Counted from the first letter of the stretch, positions 36,420-46,264 are shown. The stretch is 64,000 nucleotides of DNA from Cochleicola gelatinilyticus (GCF_001637325.1 NZ_LRXL01000037.1:62001-126000), one strand, 5' to 3'. Numbers and translations: made by a program. Notes: generated by a model from the letters alone, not told the origin.

Positions 36420-37694
36420 ATGCAACGTGATCAACAAATTTTTGAACTAATTGAAGCAGAAAAACAACGCCAATTAAACGGGTTGGAATTAATTGCTTCT
36501 GAAAATTTTGTAAGTGAGCAGGTCTTAGAAGCTGCTGGTTCGGTATTAACCAATAAGTATGCAGAAGGATATCCTGGAAAACGTTATTACGGTGGCTGCG
36601 AAGTGGTGGATGAAGTTGAAACACTAGCTATTGAAAGAGCAAAGACTCTCTTTGGAGCCGAATATGTTAATGTACAACCTCACAGTGGATCGCAAGCAAA
36701 TACTGCAGTGTTTGCGGCATGCCTTAAACCTGGAGATAAATTTCTCGGATTCGACCTTTCTCATGGTGGACATTTAACACACGGGTCTCCGGTGAACTTT
36801 TCCGGGAAATTATATAATCCAGTATTTTATGGAGTTGATAAAGAAACGGGGAGAATAGATTATGACGCTGTAGAGAAGATTGCATTAAAAGAAGAACCAA
36901 AGATGATCATAGCAGGAGCTTCTGCGTATTCTCGCGAGATCGATTACAAACGATTCCGGGAAATTGCAGATAAAGTTGGAGCTATTTTAATGGCAGATAT
37001 TGCACATCCTGCAGGTCTTATAGCAAAAGGAATTATTGGCGACCCCGTACCGCATTGTCACGTATGTACTACAACCACACATAAAACACTAAGAGGTCCG
37101 CGAGGAGGAATGATCTTAATGGGGAAAGACTTCGAGAATCCGTTCGGAATCAAACTAAAAAATGGGAATCTTCGGAAAATGTCTTCGCTTCTTGATAGTG
37201 GGATTTTCCCCGGAAATCAAGGAGGTCCATTAGAGCATATTATTGCTGCCAAGGCCATCGCATTTGGTGAAGCATTAACCGACGAGTTTCTACATTATAT
37301 GATACAGGTTAAAAAGAATGCTGCCGTGATGGCTGAAGCTTTTGTCGCTAAAGAGTACAATATAATAAGTGGGGGTACCGACAACCATATGATGCTGATC
37401 GATCTTCGTAATAAAAACATAAGTGGAAAGCAAGCCGAAGAAGCGTTAGTAAAAGCCGATATTACGGTAAACAAAAATATGGTTCCTTTCGACGATAAAT
37501 CACCCTTTGTAACAAGTGGAATTCGCATTGGTACAGCGGCAATAACTACACGGGGACTTTTAGAAAACGATATGGGGAAAATAGTTGACCTTATCGATGA
37601 GGTCATTATAAATTTTGAAGATGAGCAAAAGCTGGAAGCTATTTCAGAAAAAGTAAATAAAATGATGGCGGGAAGACCACTCTTTACTATGTAG
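36420..37694 (+). CDS. glyA: Serine hydroxymethyltransferase
   Basis: GlyA converts serine and tetrahydrofolate to glycine and methylene-THF, the main source of one-carbon units. The 424-residue PLP enzyme has [31 protein letters not shown], and [15 protein letters not shown]. The PLP-lysine motif is [17 protein letters not shown]. All catalytic motifs are intact and the length is standard. The next gene (GreA/GreB type) starts 49 bp downstream. Confidence 0.97.
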   Translation: MQRDQQIFELIEAEKQRQLNGLELIASENFVSEQVLEAAGSVLTNKYAEGYPGKRYYGGCEVVDEVETLAIERAKTLFGAEYVNVQPHSGSQANTAVFAACLKPGDKFLGFDLSHGGHLTHGSPVNFSGKLYNPVFYGVDKETGRIDYDAVEKIALKEEPKMIIAGASAYSREIDYKRFREIADKVGAILMADIAHPAGLIAKGIIGDPVPHCHVCTTTTHKTLRGPRGGMILMGKDFENPFGIKLKNGNLRKMSSLLDSGIFPGNQGGPLEHIIAAKAIAFGEALTDEFLHYMIQVKKNAAVMAEAFVAKEYNIISGGTDNHMMLIDLRNKNISGKQAEEALVKADITVNKNMVPFDDKSPFVTSGIRIGTAAITTRGLLENDMGKIVDLIDEVIINFEDEQKLEAISEKVNKMMAGRPLFTM

Positions 37695-37743
37695 GTTTTA
37701 ATAAGAATCGTATCTTTCTGAAGCAAATAATTACACGATTACT

Positions 37744-38244
37744 ATGAGCAGAGGATTTGTAAAAGAAGACGATCAAGAAGAAGCACCCTTTATTCCCCCT
37801 AGAGCAGCATTGCCCACTGGTGTTACAAATTATGTAACTTCTTTTGGAAAAAAAGCCTTGCTTGAAGAACGCACGCAATTGGAATCTGAAATCCGTGAAG
37901 TACCTACAGACAACGATTCTGAGCGACGGAAAACCTTAGCGGTACTTAATGGAAAGCTTCAATTACTTAATGAACGAATTGCTTCCTCTCAAGTTTTATT
38001 GCCGCAAGATCAACCACAAAATGAAGTTCGATTTGGAGCTACTGTATCAATAAAGTATACAAACACTCCTACTAAAATGAACTTTCAGATTGTGGGTGTC
38101 GATGAAGCAGATGTTAAATTAAATAAGCTTTCTTTTGTTTCACCTATTGTTAAAGCGATTACTGGGAAAAAAGTAGGCGATCCTGCCGTTCTTGAATTAG
38201 GTAGTGAAGTACGTCAAATAGAAATTATCGCTATAACATACTAA
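37744..38244 (+). CDS. GreA/GreB-type transcription elongation factor homologue
   Basis: A 166-residue protein. After an acidic N-terminus (KEDDQEEAPFIPPRAA) comes LPTGVTNYVTSFGKKALLEE. The helical region is LESEIREVPTDNDSERRKTL. The C-terminal GreA/GreB FKBP-like domain (residues ~95-166) carries RFGATVSIKYTNTPTKMNFQIVG-type strands (seen in two pieces), with SFVSPIVKAITGKKVGD near the end. The coiled coil appears short, so transcript cleavage like true GreA is uncertain. A near-consensus TATCTTTC box precedes it. Confidence 0.82.
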   Translation: MSRGFVKEDDQEEAPFIPPRAALPTGVTNYVTSFGKKALLEERTQLESEIREVPTDNDSERRKTLAVLNGKLQLLNERIASSQVLLPQDQPQNEVRFGATVSIKYTNTPTKMNFQIVGVDEADVKLNKLSFVSPIVKAITGKKVGDPAVLELGSEVRQIEIIAITY

Positions 38245-38253
38245 TTTTTAATT

Positions 38254-38751
38254 ATGTTACAAACCGATCGTTTGGAGTTAAAAAAAATTAGTCTTATGGA
38301 CGCTCCTTTTATTTTAGAACTTTTCAATTCCCCTGGTTGGAAACAATATATTGGAGATCGAAATGTACATAACATAGAAGATGCTGAAAATTACATTAGA
38401 GATAAATACCTTCCCTCGTTTAAAATTAATGGATACGGATCTTTTGTATGTGTATTAAAAGAAACTGGTGAGATTATTGGAAGTTGCGGTCTTTATAAAA
38501 GAGAAAATTTGAACCATCCCGATATTGGTTTTGCTTTTTTACCACAATTCTTCGGAAAAGGATATGCCTTCGAAGCCGCATCAAAATTAATGACGTACGC
38601 CAGAACCACATTAAAGATTCCTAGAATCTTAGGGTTTACTACGAAAAATAATAAAGCCTCTATTGCTTTGTTACTTAAAATTGGATTGGTAGAAAATGGA
38701 GTATACCAATTTGAAGACGACGACGATGAATTATTGTTATTTTCAACGTAG
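38254..38751 (+). CDS. GNAT family N-acetyltransferase (RimJ-like)
   Basis: A 165-residue acetyltransferase of the RimJ/RimL type. LQTDRLELKKISLMDAPFIL opens the protein. Acetyl-CoA binding is shown by FLPQFFGKGYAFEAASKLM, with NKASIALLLKIGLVENGVYQ near the end. The acceptor cannot be deduced; members acetylate ribosomal proteins, antibiotics or small molecules. It lies 9 bp after the GreA-type gene, so it is probably co-transcribed. Confidence 0.9.
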   Translation: MLQTDRLELKKISLMDAPFILELFNSPGWKQYIGDRNVHNIEDAENYIRDKYLPSFKINGYGSFVCVLKETGEIIGSCGLYKRENLNHPDIGFAFLPQFFGKGYAFEAASKLMTYARTTLKIPRILGFTTKNNKASIALLLKIGLVENGVYQFEDDDDELLLFST

Positions 38752-39000
38752 GAATTTTTAAATATTTCAGAAACTATTAACGCATTTTGGAAGGTGGTTT
38801 TTTATATATCGATTTTATCTGCTTTACGTCGATAATAAATTGTAGGAATTAAAAAAGACTTTACATTTATATCGCATTAAAATTCTGCTGTTGTAAAACA
38901 GGTATGCACCAACCCAATTTATTCCTCATCATATCCCTAACATTCTTAAGGGTTTGCTATTACGTGTTTTTCATCGGTACTTAGAACAACTAACTCAAAA

Positions 39001-40350
39001 ATGATGAAAAAAACGATTTTATTAATTTGTATTGTTATCCTCTGCATTTCTTGTAAGAAAGATGATGATGCTTACGAACCGGTTCCAAATGCCTTAGACC
39101 TCGAACTAGTAGCCTTGTTGGAGAATATTTCAGAAGGGCAGGGAATAGCGTATTTTGAACTCCCTTCTGAAACAGATTTCGCCAATATACCACAAGATCC
39201 ACTAAATCCTATTACAGCAGAGAAAGTAGCTTTAGGACAATTACTTGTTCATGAAACAGCAACGGGAGGCAATCCCAAAATGGAAATTAATAGAGGAATG
39301 TATTCTTGTGCAACCTGCCATCCAGCTGCAGCAAGTTTTTTTTCAGCGGTACGAAAAGGAATTTCTGAAGGGGGATCTGGTTTTGGGATTAAAGGCGAAG
39401 GACGTGTAAAAATGCCTAGCAATCTCATGCCTAATGATTCTATCGATGCATTACCTGTAAAAGTACCTACCTTACTTAATGTAGCCTATCAAGAAGTAGC
39501 TCTTTGGAATGGTTCACTTGGTGGAGCAGGTATTAACGCACCTTTTGTAGCACAAAATGCAGAAGATTTTCCGGAAAACCTTTTAGGATTTCAAGGTCTT
39601 GAGGTGCAAGGTATGATAGGGCAAACTGCACACCGGTTAAAAATAGATGAAGAGTTTGCAACGCAATTTGGTTACAAACCGCTATTCGATGCCGCTTACC
39701 CTGAAGTTCCTGTATCTGAACGATATTCTAGTTTAAATGGTGCTTTGGCTATTGCTGCTTTTAATCGTACCGTATTGGCTAATCAAGCCCCTTGGCAAGA
39801 GTGGTTACGAGGGAACTCTAATGCCTTAACAGATAAGCAAAAGAGAGGTGCTGTTGTGTTTTTTGATAAAGGAAAATGTTACGAATGCCATACGGGACCT
39901 GCATTAAAATCAAATGAGTTTTATGCCTTCGGAATGGGAGACTTAAATTTAAATAGTGATATTTCAAAAAGTTTTAGATTAAACCCCACCAAAGGCCGGG
40001 GTGAATTTACTGGGATTGAAGAAGACTTTTTTAAATTTAAAGTTCCAACATTATACAATTTAAAAGACACACCTTTCTATGGTCATGGAGGAACATTTAA
40101 TACGATCCAACAGGTCATTGAATATAAGAACAATGGAGAGAAAGAAAATAATGCAGTGCCTGATAGTCGTCTAGCTATTCAATTTGGGAATTTAAATTTA
40201 ACAGAAGCCGATATAAGTAACCTCACAGATTTTATCGAGAATGGCCTTTTCGATCCCAATGTAGCACGATATGCACCAGAATCTGTACTTTCTGGAAACT
40301 GCATTCCGAGCAACGATGCTCAAGCTAGAATTGATCTAGGTTGTGATTAG
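39001..40350 (+). CDS. Di-haem cytochrome c peroxidase (MauG/CcpA-like) lipoprotein
   Basis: A 449-residue exported di-haem protein. The signal ends in CISC (Cys18), a lipobox. Two haem-binding motifs are present: CATCH (C103-H107) and CYECH (C293-H297). PTLLNVAYQEVALWNG and YGHGGTFNTIQQVIEY fit the peroxidase family. These enzymes reduce hydrogen peroxide with electrons from small cytochromes. The 250 bp upstream show no clear promoter or RNA. The start could be either of two adjacent Met codons. Confidence 0.92.
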   Translation: MMKKTILLICIVILCISCKKDDDAYEPVPNALDLELVALLENISEGQGIAYFELPSETDFANIPQDPLNPITAEKVALGQLLVHETATGGNPKMEINRGMYSCATCHPAAASFFSAVRKGISEGGSGFGIKGEGRVKMPSNLMPNDSIDALPVKVPTLLNVAYQEVALWNGSLGGAGINAPFVAQNAEDFPENLLGFQGLEVQGMIGQTAHRLKIDEEFATQFGYKPLFDAAYPEVPVSERYSSLNGALAIAAFNRTVLANQAPWQEWLRGNSNALTDKQKRGAVVFFDKGKCYECHTGPALKSNEFYAFGMGDLNLNSDISKSFRLNPTKGRGEFTGIEEDFFKFKVPTLYNLKDTPFYGHGGTFNTIQQVIEYKNNGEKENNAVPDSRLAIQFGNLNLTEADISNLTDFIENGLFDPNVARYAPESVLSGNCIPSNDAQARIDLGCD

Positions 40351-40437
40351 CAAAAGGTCCTATATTTATTTTAAAAAGCGTTTTCTTTGAATTCACTTTT
40401 TTTATATTACCTTGATAAGTGTTTAAAAATGTGAACT

Positions 40438-40977
40438 ATGTGTTTTAAAATTCAATTGCTTCCGAAAGAATTTCTATTAATAATTATAACAATGTTTGTA
40501 TTAACCTCATGTACTTCGAACATTAAAAAGGAAGCTCCCGTAGGAGAGAATAAAACTGAACTTAGAGAAAAGCGTCAAGCTGAAATTGAAGCAAATTTCA
40601 CGAAACGACTCCAACAGCATCTTGATGCAATAAGTGCCCGTGATTTGGAAACTTTGGAGCGTACTCTTTCTCCCAAAGGAAACATGCTATTAATTTTACC
40701 ACAAACTGAAATGACGACCACGGTTTCTGAGTTTATGGATTATCATGTTGCTTGGTTTAAAGAACCCAACTGGACATTAGAGTCTAAAATTATTGCTACT
40801 GAAGTGGAATTAAGAATGGGAATGGCCATCGTTGAAGCTACCTATAGAGAGCCCAATCGAAATGGAGAACCTTATTATAATAAAATGATTATAAGCTACG
40901 ACCTCAAAAAATATAACGGACAATGGTACATCATTAAAGATCACATGTGTTCTATCGAAAAATCAACAGATAATTAA
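40438..40977 (+). CDS. SnoaL/DUF4440-like lipoprotein
   Basis: A 179-residue lipoprotein with signal FLLIIITMFVLTSC (lipobox Cys). The mature part resembles the NTF2-like cone fold: QQHLDAISARDLETLERTLS, then VSEFMDYHVAWFKEPNW, then KYNGQWYIIKDHMCS. Such domains bind small ligands or act as nonspecific hydrolases; no catalytic claim can be made here. It is followed within 9 bp by the convergent stop of the next minus-strand gene. Confidence 0.78.
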   Translation: MCFKIQLLPKEFLLIIITMFVLTSCTSNIKKEAPVGENKTELREKRQAEIEANFTKRLQQHLDAISARDLETLERTLSPKGNMLLILPQTEMTTTVSEFMDYHVAWFKEPNWTLESKIIATEVELRMGMAIVEATYREPNRNGEPYYNKMIISYDLKKYNGQWYIIKDHMCSIEKSTDN

Positions 40978-40986
40978 AACAAAGAT

Positions 40987-42534
40987 TTAATCCTCTGGGT
41001 CGGGGAACACCGTACTTTCATAAGCTCCAGCGTCTGGTGCAGTAGTGCTTCTAGATGCACCTGTGATATCCTGAGAAGGACCTATAGAAGGGTTGGCAAT
41101 ACCATCTGCTGCTGAAGTTCCAGATTCAATATTAAAATTGTTAAGATTTGTGTTCTGAAATACAGGATCCAAATTCAATACGACATTCGTGTACAATTGT
41201 ATGTTATCTTCAAATTGATACAGCGGATTATCAGAAAAATCATCTTGTGGATCTTCAAATCTAATTAATGAATTGCTAAAATTAAATGTAAAACTGGCCG
41301 ATGCATCTTCAGAAGCAAAAAGTCCTAATTCACGTAGTTCGTTTCCGTAGATAATACAGTTATTAAATTCTGCTTGAAGGGAAATCCCTTGGGTTTCATT
41401 TAAAACATTGTCTAAAGAAACGGTAGGAGTGTTTCTAAAACTGTTCGTCCAGTAATTGGCAAATGTACAGTGATTAAAAGTATATGTTCCACCAATAGAA
41501 CAGGCTAATGAAGATTCTCCACTATTGTTAATCACCACATTTTCTCCATAGATATTCGCTGTTCTTGCTAAAATTCCATAATTCGCACTATTGTAAATCT
41601 GTACGTTTTCTAAGCGCAATGTTTCGTCACCATCGTTATTTTCCATTAATAATCCTACGGTTCCGTTCTTTATGGTTGTATGTCTAAATTGGTTATTGGT
41701 ACTCCCAGAGGTAAGCCAGATAGCTCCCCATTGCCCTACGATGTCCGAGAATTCTGGCTCTAGTCTATCGCCTTCAAAAATAATCTGATTCTCTAAGGCT
41801 TCAGGATCTGTACTTGGAAGTCCGTTGGCGATCATAGTTCCACCGTTTGCAACCAAAATCCCACTATTGCGATGAAAATGAATTCTTGCTCCAGCTTCCA
41901 CATTAAGAGTTCTTCCAGGAGGAACTGCTGCATACCCATAAATTACATAAGGCTTTTCGTTTGTGAAAATAAGTTCGCTGTCGTCAAGAAAAAATCCTTC
42001 AATTAAAATATCGTTGCCTTCACCATCGGTACCTAAGTTTAATGTTTCGACCATTCCATTTCCTAAATCGTCGGGAAAAAGAAATACAGCATCTTGAACC
42101 AAAGTAACCAACTCTACTTCTTGCTCACTTCCACCAGCATCAAAAACAATTTGATCGGTGTACAGAAAATTATTTGTTTCGGTGGGAAGTTCATTAATAT
42201 CGGCAGTGGTTTCCACAAAAATAAATATACTGTCCTTTGCCATGATCTGAATATCACTAAATGTTTTCCCTGGCAGTCCGTCCACATTTAATCGGTATCG
42301 AGATGCTTCTCCTTGTGCAAGACCAACCGTAGGGATGTTGATGTCTTCATCGCTTCGGTTATATACTTTTAAGTTATACGTGCTCGAACCAATATTGGTA
42401 AATATAGTATCTAAGAAAACAGTGTCTCTCGAAAACTCAAGGTTTCCGGTGCTTGGCACACTTTCAAAATCGTTGCGACATGAACTCCACAAAACGATGC
42501 TACAAAGAATCGCTAAACCGTATACATACTTCAT
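40987..42534 (-). CDS. Exported lipoprotein with right-handed beta-helix repeats
   Basis: A 515-residue lipoprotein: the signal ends in LWSSC (Cys19). The N-terminal ~120 residues look like an immunoglobulin-like domain (SSTYNLKVYNRSDEDINIPT). The rest is rich in Asn and aromatic residues in short strands typical of a parallel beta-helix (GTMIANGLPSTDPEALENQI, then TTIKNGTVGLLMENNDGDET, then VQIYNSANYGILARTANIYG). The C-terminus ends in PDAGAYEST, seen in many polymorphic-outer-membrane-like beta-helix proteins. The function is unknown; carbohydrate binding or adhesion is possible. Confidence 0.8.
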   Translation of the reverse strand: MKYVYGLAILCSIVLWSSCRNDFESVPSTGNLEFSRDTVFLDTIFTNIGSSTYNLKVYNRSDEDINIPTVGLAQGEASRYRLNVDGLPGKTFSDIQIMAKDSIFIFVETTADINELPTETNNFLYTDQIVFDAGGSEQEVELVTLVQDAVFLFPDDLGNGMVETLNLGTDGEGNDILIEGFFLDDSELIFTNEKPYVIYGYAAVPPGRTLNVEAGARIHFHRNSGILVANGGTMIANGLPSTDPEALENQIIFEGDRLEPEFSDIVGQWGAIWLTSGSTNNQFRHTTIKNGTVGLLMENNDGDETLRLENVQIYNSANYGILARTANIYGENVVINNSGESSLACSIGGTYTFNHCTFANYWTNSFRNTPTVSLDNVLNETQGISLQAEFNNCIIYGNELRELGLFASEDASASFTFNFSNSLIRFEDPQDDFSDNPLYQFEDNIQLYTNVVLNLDPVFQNTNLNNFNIESGTSAADGIANPSIGPSQDITGASRSTTAPDAGAYESTVFPDPED

Positions 42535-42621
42535 TCAGAAAAAATTTCAGTAAAAATATAACTTTTTATGAAGGAACTTATTGTAATAGACATAACTTTT
42601 ATATCACAGACAGCGTTACGC

Positions 42622-43719
42622 TTAATTTCTTCTTTTAGCACGCTTTTTTAATCGCTCCATTTTTTTACGTTCTTGTTTCAATTTCTGGAATTCTATTTCA
42701 TTTTTATATGCGGATTCTCGTTGAAGTTTTTTAGCGGCTTTTTCTTCTGTAGAAAGCTGAGGAGGTAACATAGGCCCTTCGTTGCCTATACCTCCCATGA
42801 TTACTATTTCTCCTAGAATATTGTACGATTCATTAAGTTGTATATTTAACACAGTGTCGATATTAGAAATGGTGGCTCGACGTTCTTCATACCCTACGTA
42901 TGAATAAACAAGTTGAGATCCTGGCTGGGCTTCAATTGAGTAGAAACCATCGAAATCTGTTTGTGTTCCTATAGTGGTGCCATTTACAAGTACATAAACT
43001 CCTGGAATTGGTGTGTTCTGGGCGTCGGTAAGAGTACCTTGAATAGTAACTGTGTTAATTTCTACAGGCGTTGTAGCGATCTTACCAACGATATTTTTTA
43101 AAGAATTAGCTTGGGAACCTAATACAATGTTTTTTTCTTCGGAATTTTTTGAGGTACGTATTTCTACGGTTTCGAATCCTTTCTTCTGAAAAATCAAGGT
43201 TTGGTGATTCAGTAAAGAGATCTTATAGTGCCCGCGTAACCCTGAAACCACAGAAGCTCCCGTTTCTTTAACTGAAATCTTTACATTAGAAACTCCGTGG
43301 CCATTTTCATCTCGAACAACTCCCGAATACTGTATTTTCTTCTGTTCTAAACCAGCATCGCTATACCGACCAATTCCTAACGAAACAAACTTACTTTTTG
43401 AAGAATTTGAGGATGTAGGCGTACTGTTCGAGTTTCCTAAAAGTGTTATGGGTAATAGGAGGGAAGCTGCATAGGGAGCCAGATGGAATCCCGATTTTCG
43501 TTCCATTTTTAATTCGCGTTCTGTCTGGTTCTTTTTAAATCGTCCACAAACATTCGAATTTTTAGCAACAAAAGCAACAATCTGTTCATCGCTTTTATCG
43601 GTAAAATCGAAAACTTCTTTTGCGCACGAATCACAGAATTTTCCTTTTTGGGTGGGCGTCATTTCTTGCCAGTCTTCGTGACAAGGTTCCTGAATCGAAA
43701 TTGTGATGGTTTTTTTCAT
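42622..43719 (-). CDS. Carboxypeptidase-D regulatory-like domain protein with N-terminal Cys motif
   Basis: A 365-residue protein. The start is taken at ATG 43719 (MKKTITISIQEPCHEDWQEM); a frame open upstream would add nine atypical residues. The first ~70 residues hold cysteines in CHEDW, CDSCAKEV and VCGRF, a widespread Bacteroidota pattern of unknown role. A hydrophobic stretch follows (HLAPYAASLLLPITLLG). Two carboxypeptidase-D regulatory repeats come next (GVVRDENGHGVSNVKISV and GTLTDAQNTPIPGVYVLVNG). The C-terminal tail is strongly basic (KLKQERKKMERLKKRAKRRN). The function is unknown. Confidence 0.78.
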   Translation of the reverse strand: MKKTITISIQEPCHEDWQEMTPTQKGKFCDSCAKEVFDFTDKSDEQIVAFVAKNSNVCGRFKKNQTERELKMERKSGFHLAPYAASLLLPITLLGNSNSTPTSSNSSKSKFVSLGIGRYSDAGLEQKKIQYSGVVRDENGHGVSNVKISVKETGASVVSGLRGHYKISLLNHQTLIFQKKGFETVEIRTSKNSEEKNIVLGSQANSLKNIVGKIATTPVEINTVTIQGTLTDAQNTPIPGVYVLVNGTTIGTQTDFDGFYSIEAQPGSQLVYSYVGYEERRATISNIDTVLNIQLNESYNILGEIVIMGGIGNEGPMLPPQLSTEEKAAKKLQRESAYKNEIEFQKLKQERKKMERLKKRAKRRN

Positions 43720-43882
43720 GGTGTTGGATTTTGTTCTCCAAAACAATGAAAAAAGAAAGCATTATAAAACCTGAAATGAGCGAACTGCCTATTTTAATGA
43801 GGGAACTATAATAAATTACAGCCTATATTTATATGAAGATTTTTTGCATCATATTTTATGGATATGTGCAATTAGGTCTTAG

Positions 43883-44938
43883 TTACTTTTTTACTACTTC
43901 CACTTTAAATAATTTATCCCAGTTTTTCCCAGTTATATATAAGGTGTTGGGTTCGCCATTGTAGGCAATACCATTTAACACATCTAAGGCATCATGTTGT
44001 GTTACTTTGTCCTTTAATCCTTTAAAATTAATAACTCCTTCCACAGCACCATTTTTAGGATTTACAATGGCAACTGCATCTTGCTGATAAATATTTGCAT
44101 AGATCTTTCCATCGATCCACTCCAGTTCGTTTACACTTTTAATACGGCTGGTGTTGGTGTAGATCTCAATATAATCTTCTTCAGCAAGGGTTTCAGGATT
44201 TAAGGTCCAGATTTTTTCGGTCCCATCGCTTTTATAAATGGTTGTGCCATCGTTACAAAGTCCCCATCCTTCGAGGCTGTTTCCGTAGACAAAGGTTCCT
44301 ATTTTATCTAAGGTTTTAAGGTCGTAGATAAACCCAGTTTTTCTTTTGTAGGTAAGTTGATAAATTTTGTCATTTAAAATAGTAAGTCCTTCCCCAAAAT
44401 ATTCATCAGCCAATGGTACTTTTTGCAGCACTTCTCCAGTTTTATAATTGGTTTTTCGAAGCGAAGATTTCTTTCGAAGTCCGGCGCTTTCGTATAGCGT
44501 ATTATTTTCAAATTCAAGTCCTTGCGTATACGAATCCATATCATGCGGATAGGTCTCAATAATTTTATAGGTGTAAAGTTCTGGTTTTTCTGAAGCTAAT
44601 ACTGTAATATTTTCTGCAGCAGCAAAGTGTTCGCCATCACTATATATTTTTGCTTGAAGAGTACGTACTCCTAGTTTTACTTCTGAAAGACTTACCGTAG
44701 TAGCTCCTTTAGAATTAGCGGGCATGAAACGATCATTATCCAGATAATAAACAACAGAATCGACTGCCTTGTTTTTTTTGTTGTTCAACGTAACTGAAAG
44801 TGATTCGGAGGTCTTATATCCCTTTTTTGAAGGAGCGATCTGAAGTGAAAAAAGGTCACTGTCTTTCGTGCTGGAGTCCCCACATTTACTACATGCAATA
44901 GCTAATAGTGTCACTACTAATAATTTATACGTCTTCAT
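43883..44938 (-). CDS. Glutaminyl-peptide cyclotransferase
   Basis: A 351-residue exported protein (signal ends in LLAIACSKC, probable lipobox). Residues ~20-110 form an N-terminal Ig-like domain. From about residue 120 the five-bladed beta-propeller of plant-type glutaminyl cyclase begins: ETYPHDMDSYTQGLEFENNT, FGEGLTILNDKIYQLTYK, and ELEWIDGKIYANIYQQDAVA are diagnostic. These enzymes cyclise N-terminal Gln to pyroglutamate. Bacteroidota use this modification on many exported proteins after signal cleavage, which fits the envelope-rich gene content here. Confidence 0.9.
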   Translation of the reverse strand: MKTYKLLVVTLLAIACSKCGDSSTKDSDLFSLQIAPSKKGYKTSESLSVTLNNKKNKAVDSVVYYLDNDRFMPANSKGATTVSLSEVKLGVRTLQAKIYSDGEHFAAAENITVLASEKPELYTYKIIETYPHDMDSYTQGLEFENNTLYESAGLRKKSSLRKTNYKTGEVLQKVPLADEYFGEGLTILNDKIYQLTYKRKTGFIYDLKTLDKIGTFVYGNSLEGWGLCNDGTTIYKSDGTEKIWTLNPETLAEEDYIEIYTNTSRIKSVNELEWIDGKIYANIYQQDAVAIVNPKNGAVEGVINFKGLKDKVTQHDALDVLNGIAYNGEPNTLYITGKNWDKLFKVEVVKK

Positions 44939-44991
44939 GTACAGTCTAATTTTTAAGCAAGATATTTATTATAATTGATAACTAAAAATCC

Positions 44992-45021
44992 TTGTAATAT
45001 ATCTAAAATCCTGTATCTTTG
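44992..45021 (+). promoter_or_regulatory. Promoter of the SRP RNA gene
   Basis: TTG at 44992-44994 (-33) and TATCTTTG at 45014-45021 (-7) are 19 nt apart. Both match the flavobacterial consensus, and the SRP RNA begins 5 nt after the -7 box, where the start site should be. This is the best-resolved promoter in the window. Confidence 0.8.
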
Positions 45022-45025
45022 CAGC

Positions 45026-45119
45026 GGCAAGTCCTACACAACCAGCTCCTATTGAATCCCCCAGGGCGGGAACGCAGCAAGGGTAGATGGTCGTAGCGGT
45101 GTGATGTAGGTAGCTTGCC
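45026..45119 (+). ncRNA. ffs: Bacterial small signal recognition particle RNA (4.5S type)
   Basis: A ~94-nt RNA without an open frame. The ends pair (GGCAAG at 45026-45031 with CTTGCC at 45114-45119). The centre holds the conserved SRP apical motif, GGCGGGAACGCAGCAAGGG, which binds Ffh (asymmetric GNAR-type loop and internal loop). It targets membrane and exported proteins to the translocon. The position fits a stand-alone gene with its own promoter. Confidence 0.93.
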
Positions 45120-45215
45120 ATTTTTTATGCGCTAAAGTGAACGATTTTCTAGGCATAAAAAAACACTTCTTTACCACGACACTTTTGGCACTTGCAATTC
45201 TTTTTTAAAATCTGT

Positions 45216-45246
45216 TTGGATTATTAATTAGGTAACTGCATCTTTG
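45216..45246 (+). promoter_or_regulatory. Promoter for the SDR gene
   Basis: TTG at 45216-45218 and CATCTTTG at 45239-45246 are 20 nt apart. The -7 box matches 7 of 8 positions and lies 17 nt before the ATG at 45264. Confidence 0.5.
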
Positions 45247-45263
45247 CCCTTACAACAACATGT

Positions 45264-46073
45264 ATGTCAAAAGTTATACTTATTACTGGAGGATCTTCAG
45301 GTATTGGAAAAGCCATTGGTTGCTACCTTTCAGAAAAACAATATACGGTATATGGTACCAGTAGAAACCCTTCAAAACTAGCCGAAACACTTCCTTTTAC
45401 GTTACTTCCAATGGATGTAACTATTCCAGAAACTATCGATAATGCGATCGCAACGATTATTTCTTCCGAAGGAAAACTCGATGTATTAATAAATAATGCA
45501 GGAATCGGTATTACCGGCCCCGTAGAAGAAACCCCAACCGAAGAGATAAGACAAGCTTTTGAAACTAATTTTTACGGTCCTATTAATGTAATGAAAGCTG
45601 TGTTGCCGCACATGCGTCGACAAAAGGGAGGTCTTATTGTTAATATTACCTCTATTGCTGGGTATATGGGACTGCCGTATCGTGGAATTTATTCTGCCAC
45701 TAAAGCGGCTTTAGAAATAACTACCGAAGCTTTTAGAATGGAAACCAAGCAATTTGGAATTCAAATGGCGAATATTGCTCCTGGAGATTTTGCAACCAAT
45801 ATAGCTGCAGGAAGGTATCATGCACCAGTTTTAGAAGGGTCTCCCTATAAAGAAGCCTATGGAAATACTTTAGAGATGATGAATGCACATGTTGATGCGG
45901 GAGAAAATCCTGTGCAAATGGCAAAAGTTGTACATGAGATTATTACGAGTAATTCGCCTAAAATTCATTACAAAGTAGGAGCGAGAATGCAGAAATTCTC
46001 GATTGTCTTAAAACGCATCTTGCCCGATAAAATGTACGAAAACATATTGCTGAAACATTATAAGCTGAAGTAA
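45264..46073 (+). CDS. SDR family oxidoreductase
   Basis: A 269-residue classical short-chain dehydrogenase. The cofactor motif is ITGGSSGIGKAIG, followed by LDVLINNAGIGITGPVEE (NNAG). The catalytic residues lie in IVNITSIAGYMGLPYRGIYS and the YSATKAAL Tyr-Lys pair. The C-terminus is extended and basic (MQKFSIVLKRILPDKMYENI). The substrate is not identifiable. It is transcribed from its own promoter just after ffs. Confidence 0.92.
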   Translation: MSKVILITGGSSGIGKAIGCYLSEKQYTVYGTSRNPSKLAETLPFTLLPMDVTIPETIDNAIATIISSEGKLDVLINNAGIGITGPVEETPTEEIRQAFETNFYGPINVMKAVLPHMRRQKGGLIVNITSIAGYMGLPYRGIYSATKAALEITTEAFRMETKQFGIQMANIAPGDFATNIAAGRYHAPVLEGSPYKEAYGNTLEMMNAHVDAGENPVQMAKVVHEIITSNSPKIHYKVGARMQKFSIVLKRILPDKMYENILLKHYKLK

Positions 46074-46084
46074 TTTGTAAACTA

Positions 46085-46140
46085 GGTATTAGGTATTGAA
46101 TAATAAATATTGAGTATTGAGCAATGAATATTGAATATTT
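46085..46140 (+). repeat. Short degenerate repeat of a TATTGA unit
   Basis: Between the SDR and aldolase genes, TATTGAG/TATTGAA units recur about six times in an AT-rich 56-bp tract (for example GAGTATTGAGCAATGAATAT). Such tracts are common slippage-prone intergenic sequence; no function is implied. Confidence 0.55.
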
Positions 46141-46256
46141 AACCATTTTTGATATTCTCAAACCCAATTTATATTTATAGTTTTCTCTTTCTGGGTTTGT
46201 TAACAATCGCTTATAAATAAATAGGTGGAAGCTTCGCACTCTTTTTAAATCTTACT

Positions 46257-46264
46257 TACTTTTG
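46257..46264 (+). promoter_or_regulatory. Flavobacterial -7 promoter box for the aldolase gene
   Basis: TACTTTTG matches TAnnTTTG exactly and ends 21 nt before the ATG at 46286. Confidence 0.55.

Noticed and set aside
38904-38984. A 26-codon hydrophobic ORF upstream of the cytochrome c peroxidase gene
   Set aside because: No promoter or conserved context, and the composition is chance-like; not reported as a gene.
43720-43746. A 9-residue extension of the carboxypeptidase-regulatory-domain protein
   Set aside because: MKKTITISIQ is the standard start of this family; the extension has no support.
46085-46140. Possible CRISPR-like repeat
   Set aside because: The units are 6-7 nt and degenerate, without spacers of constant length; it is a simple repeat.
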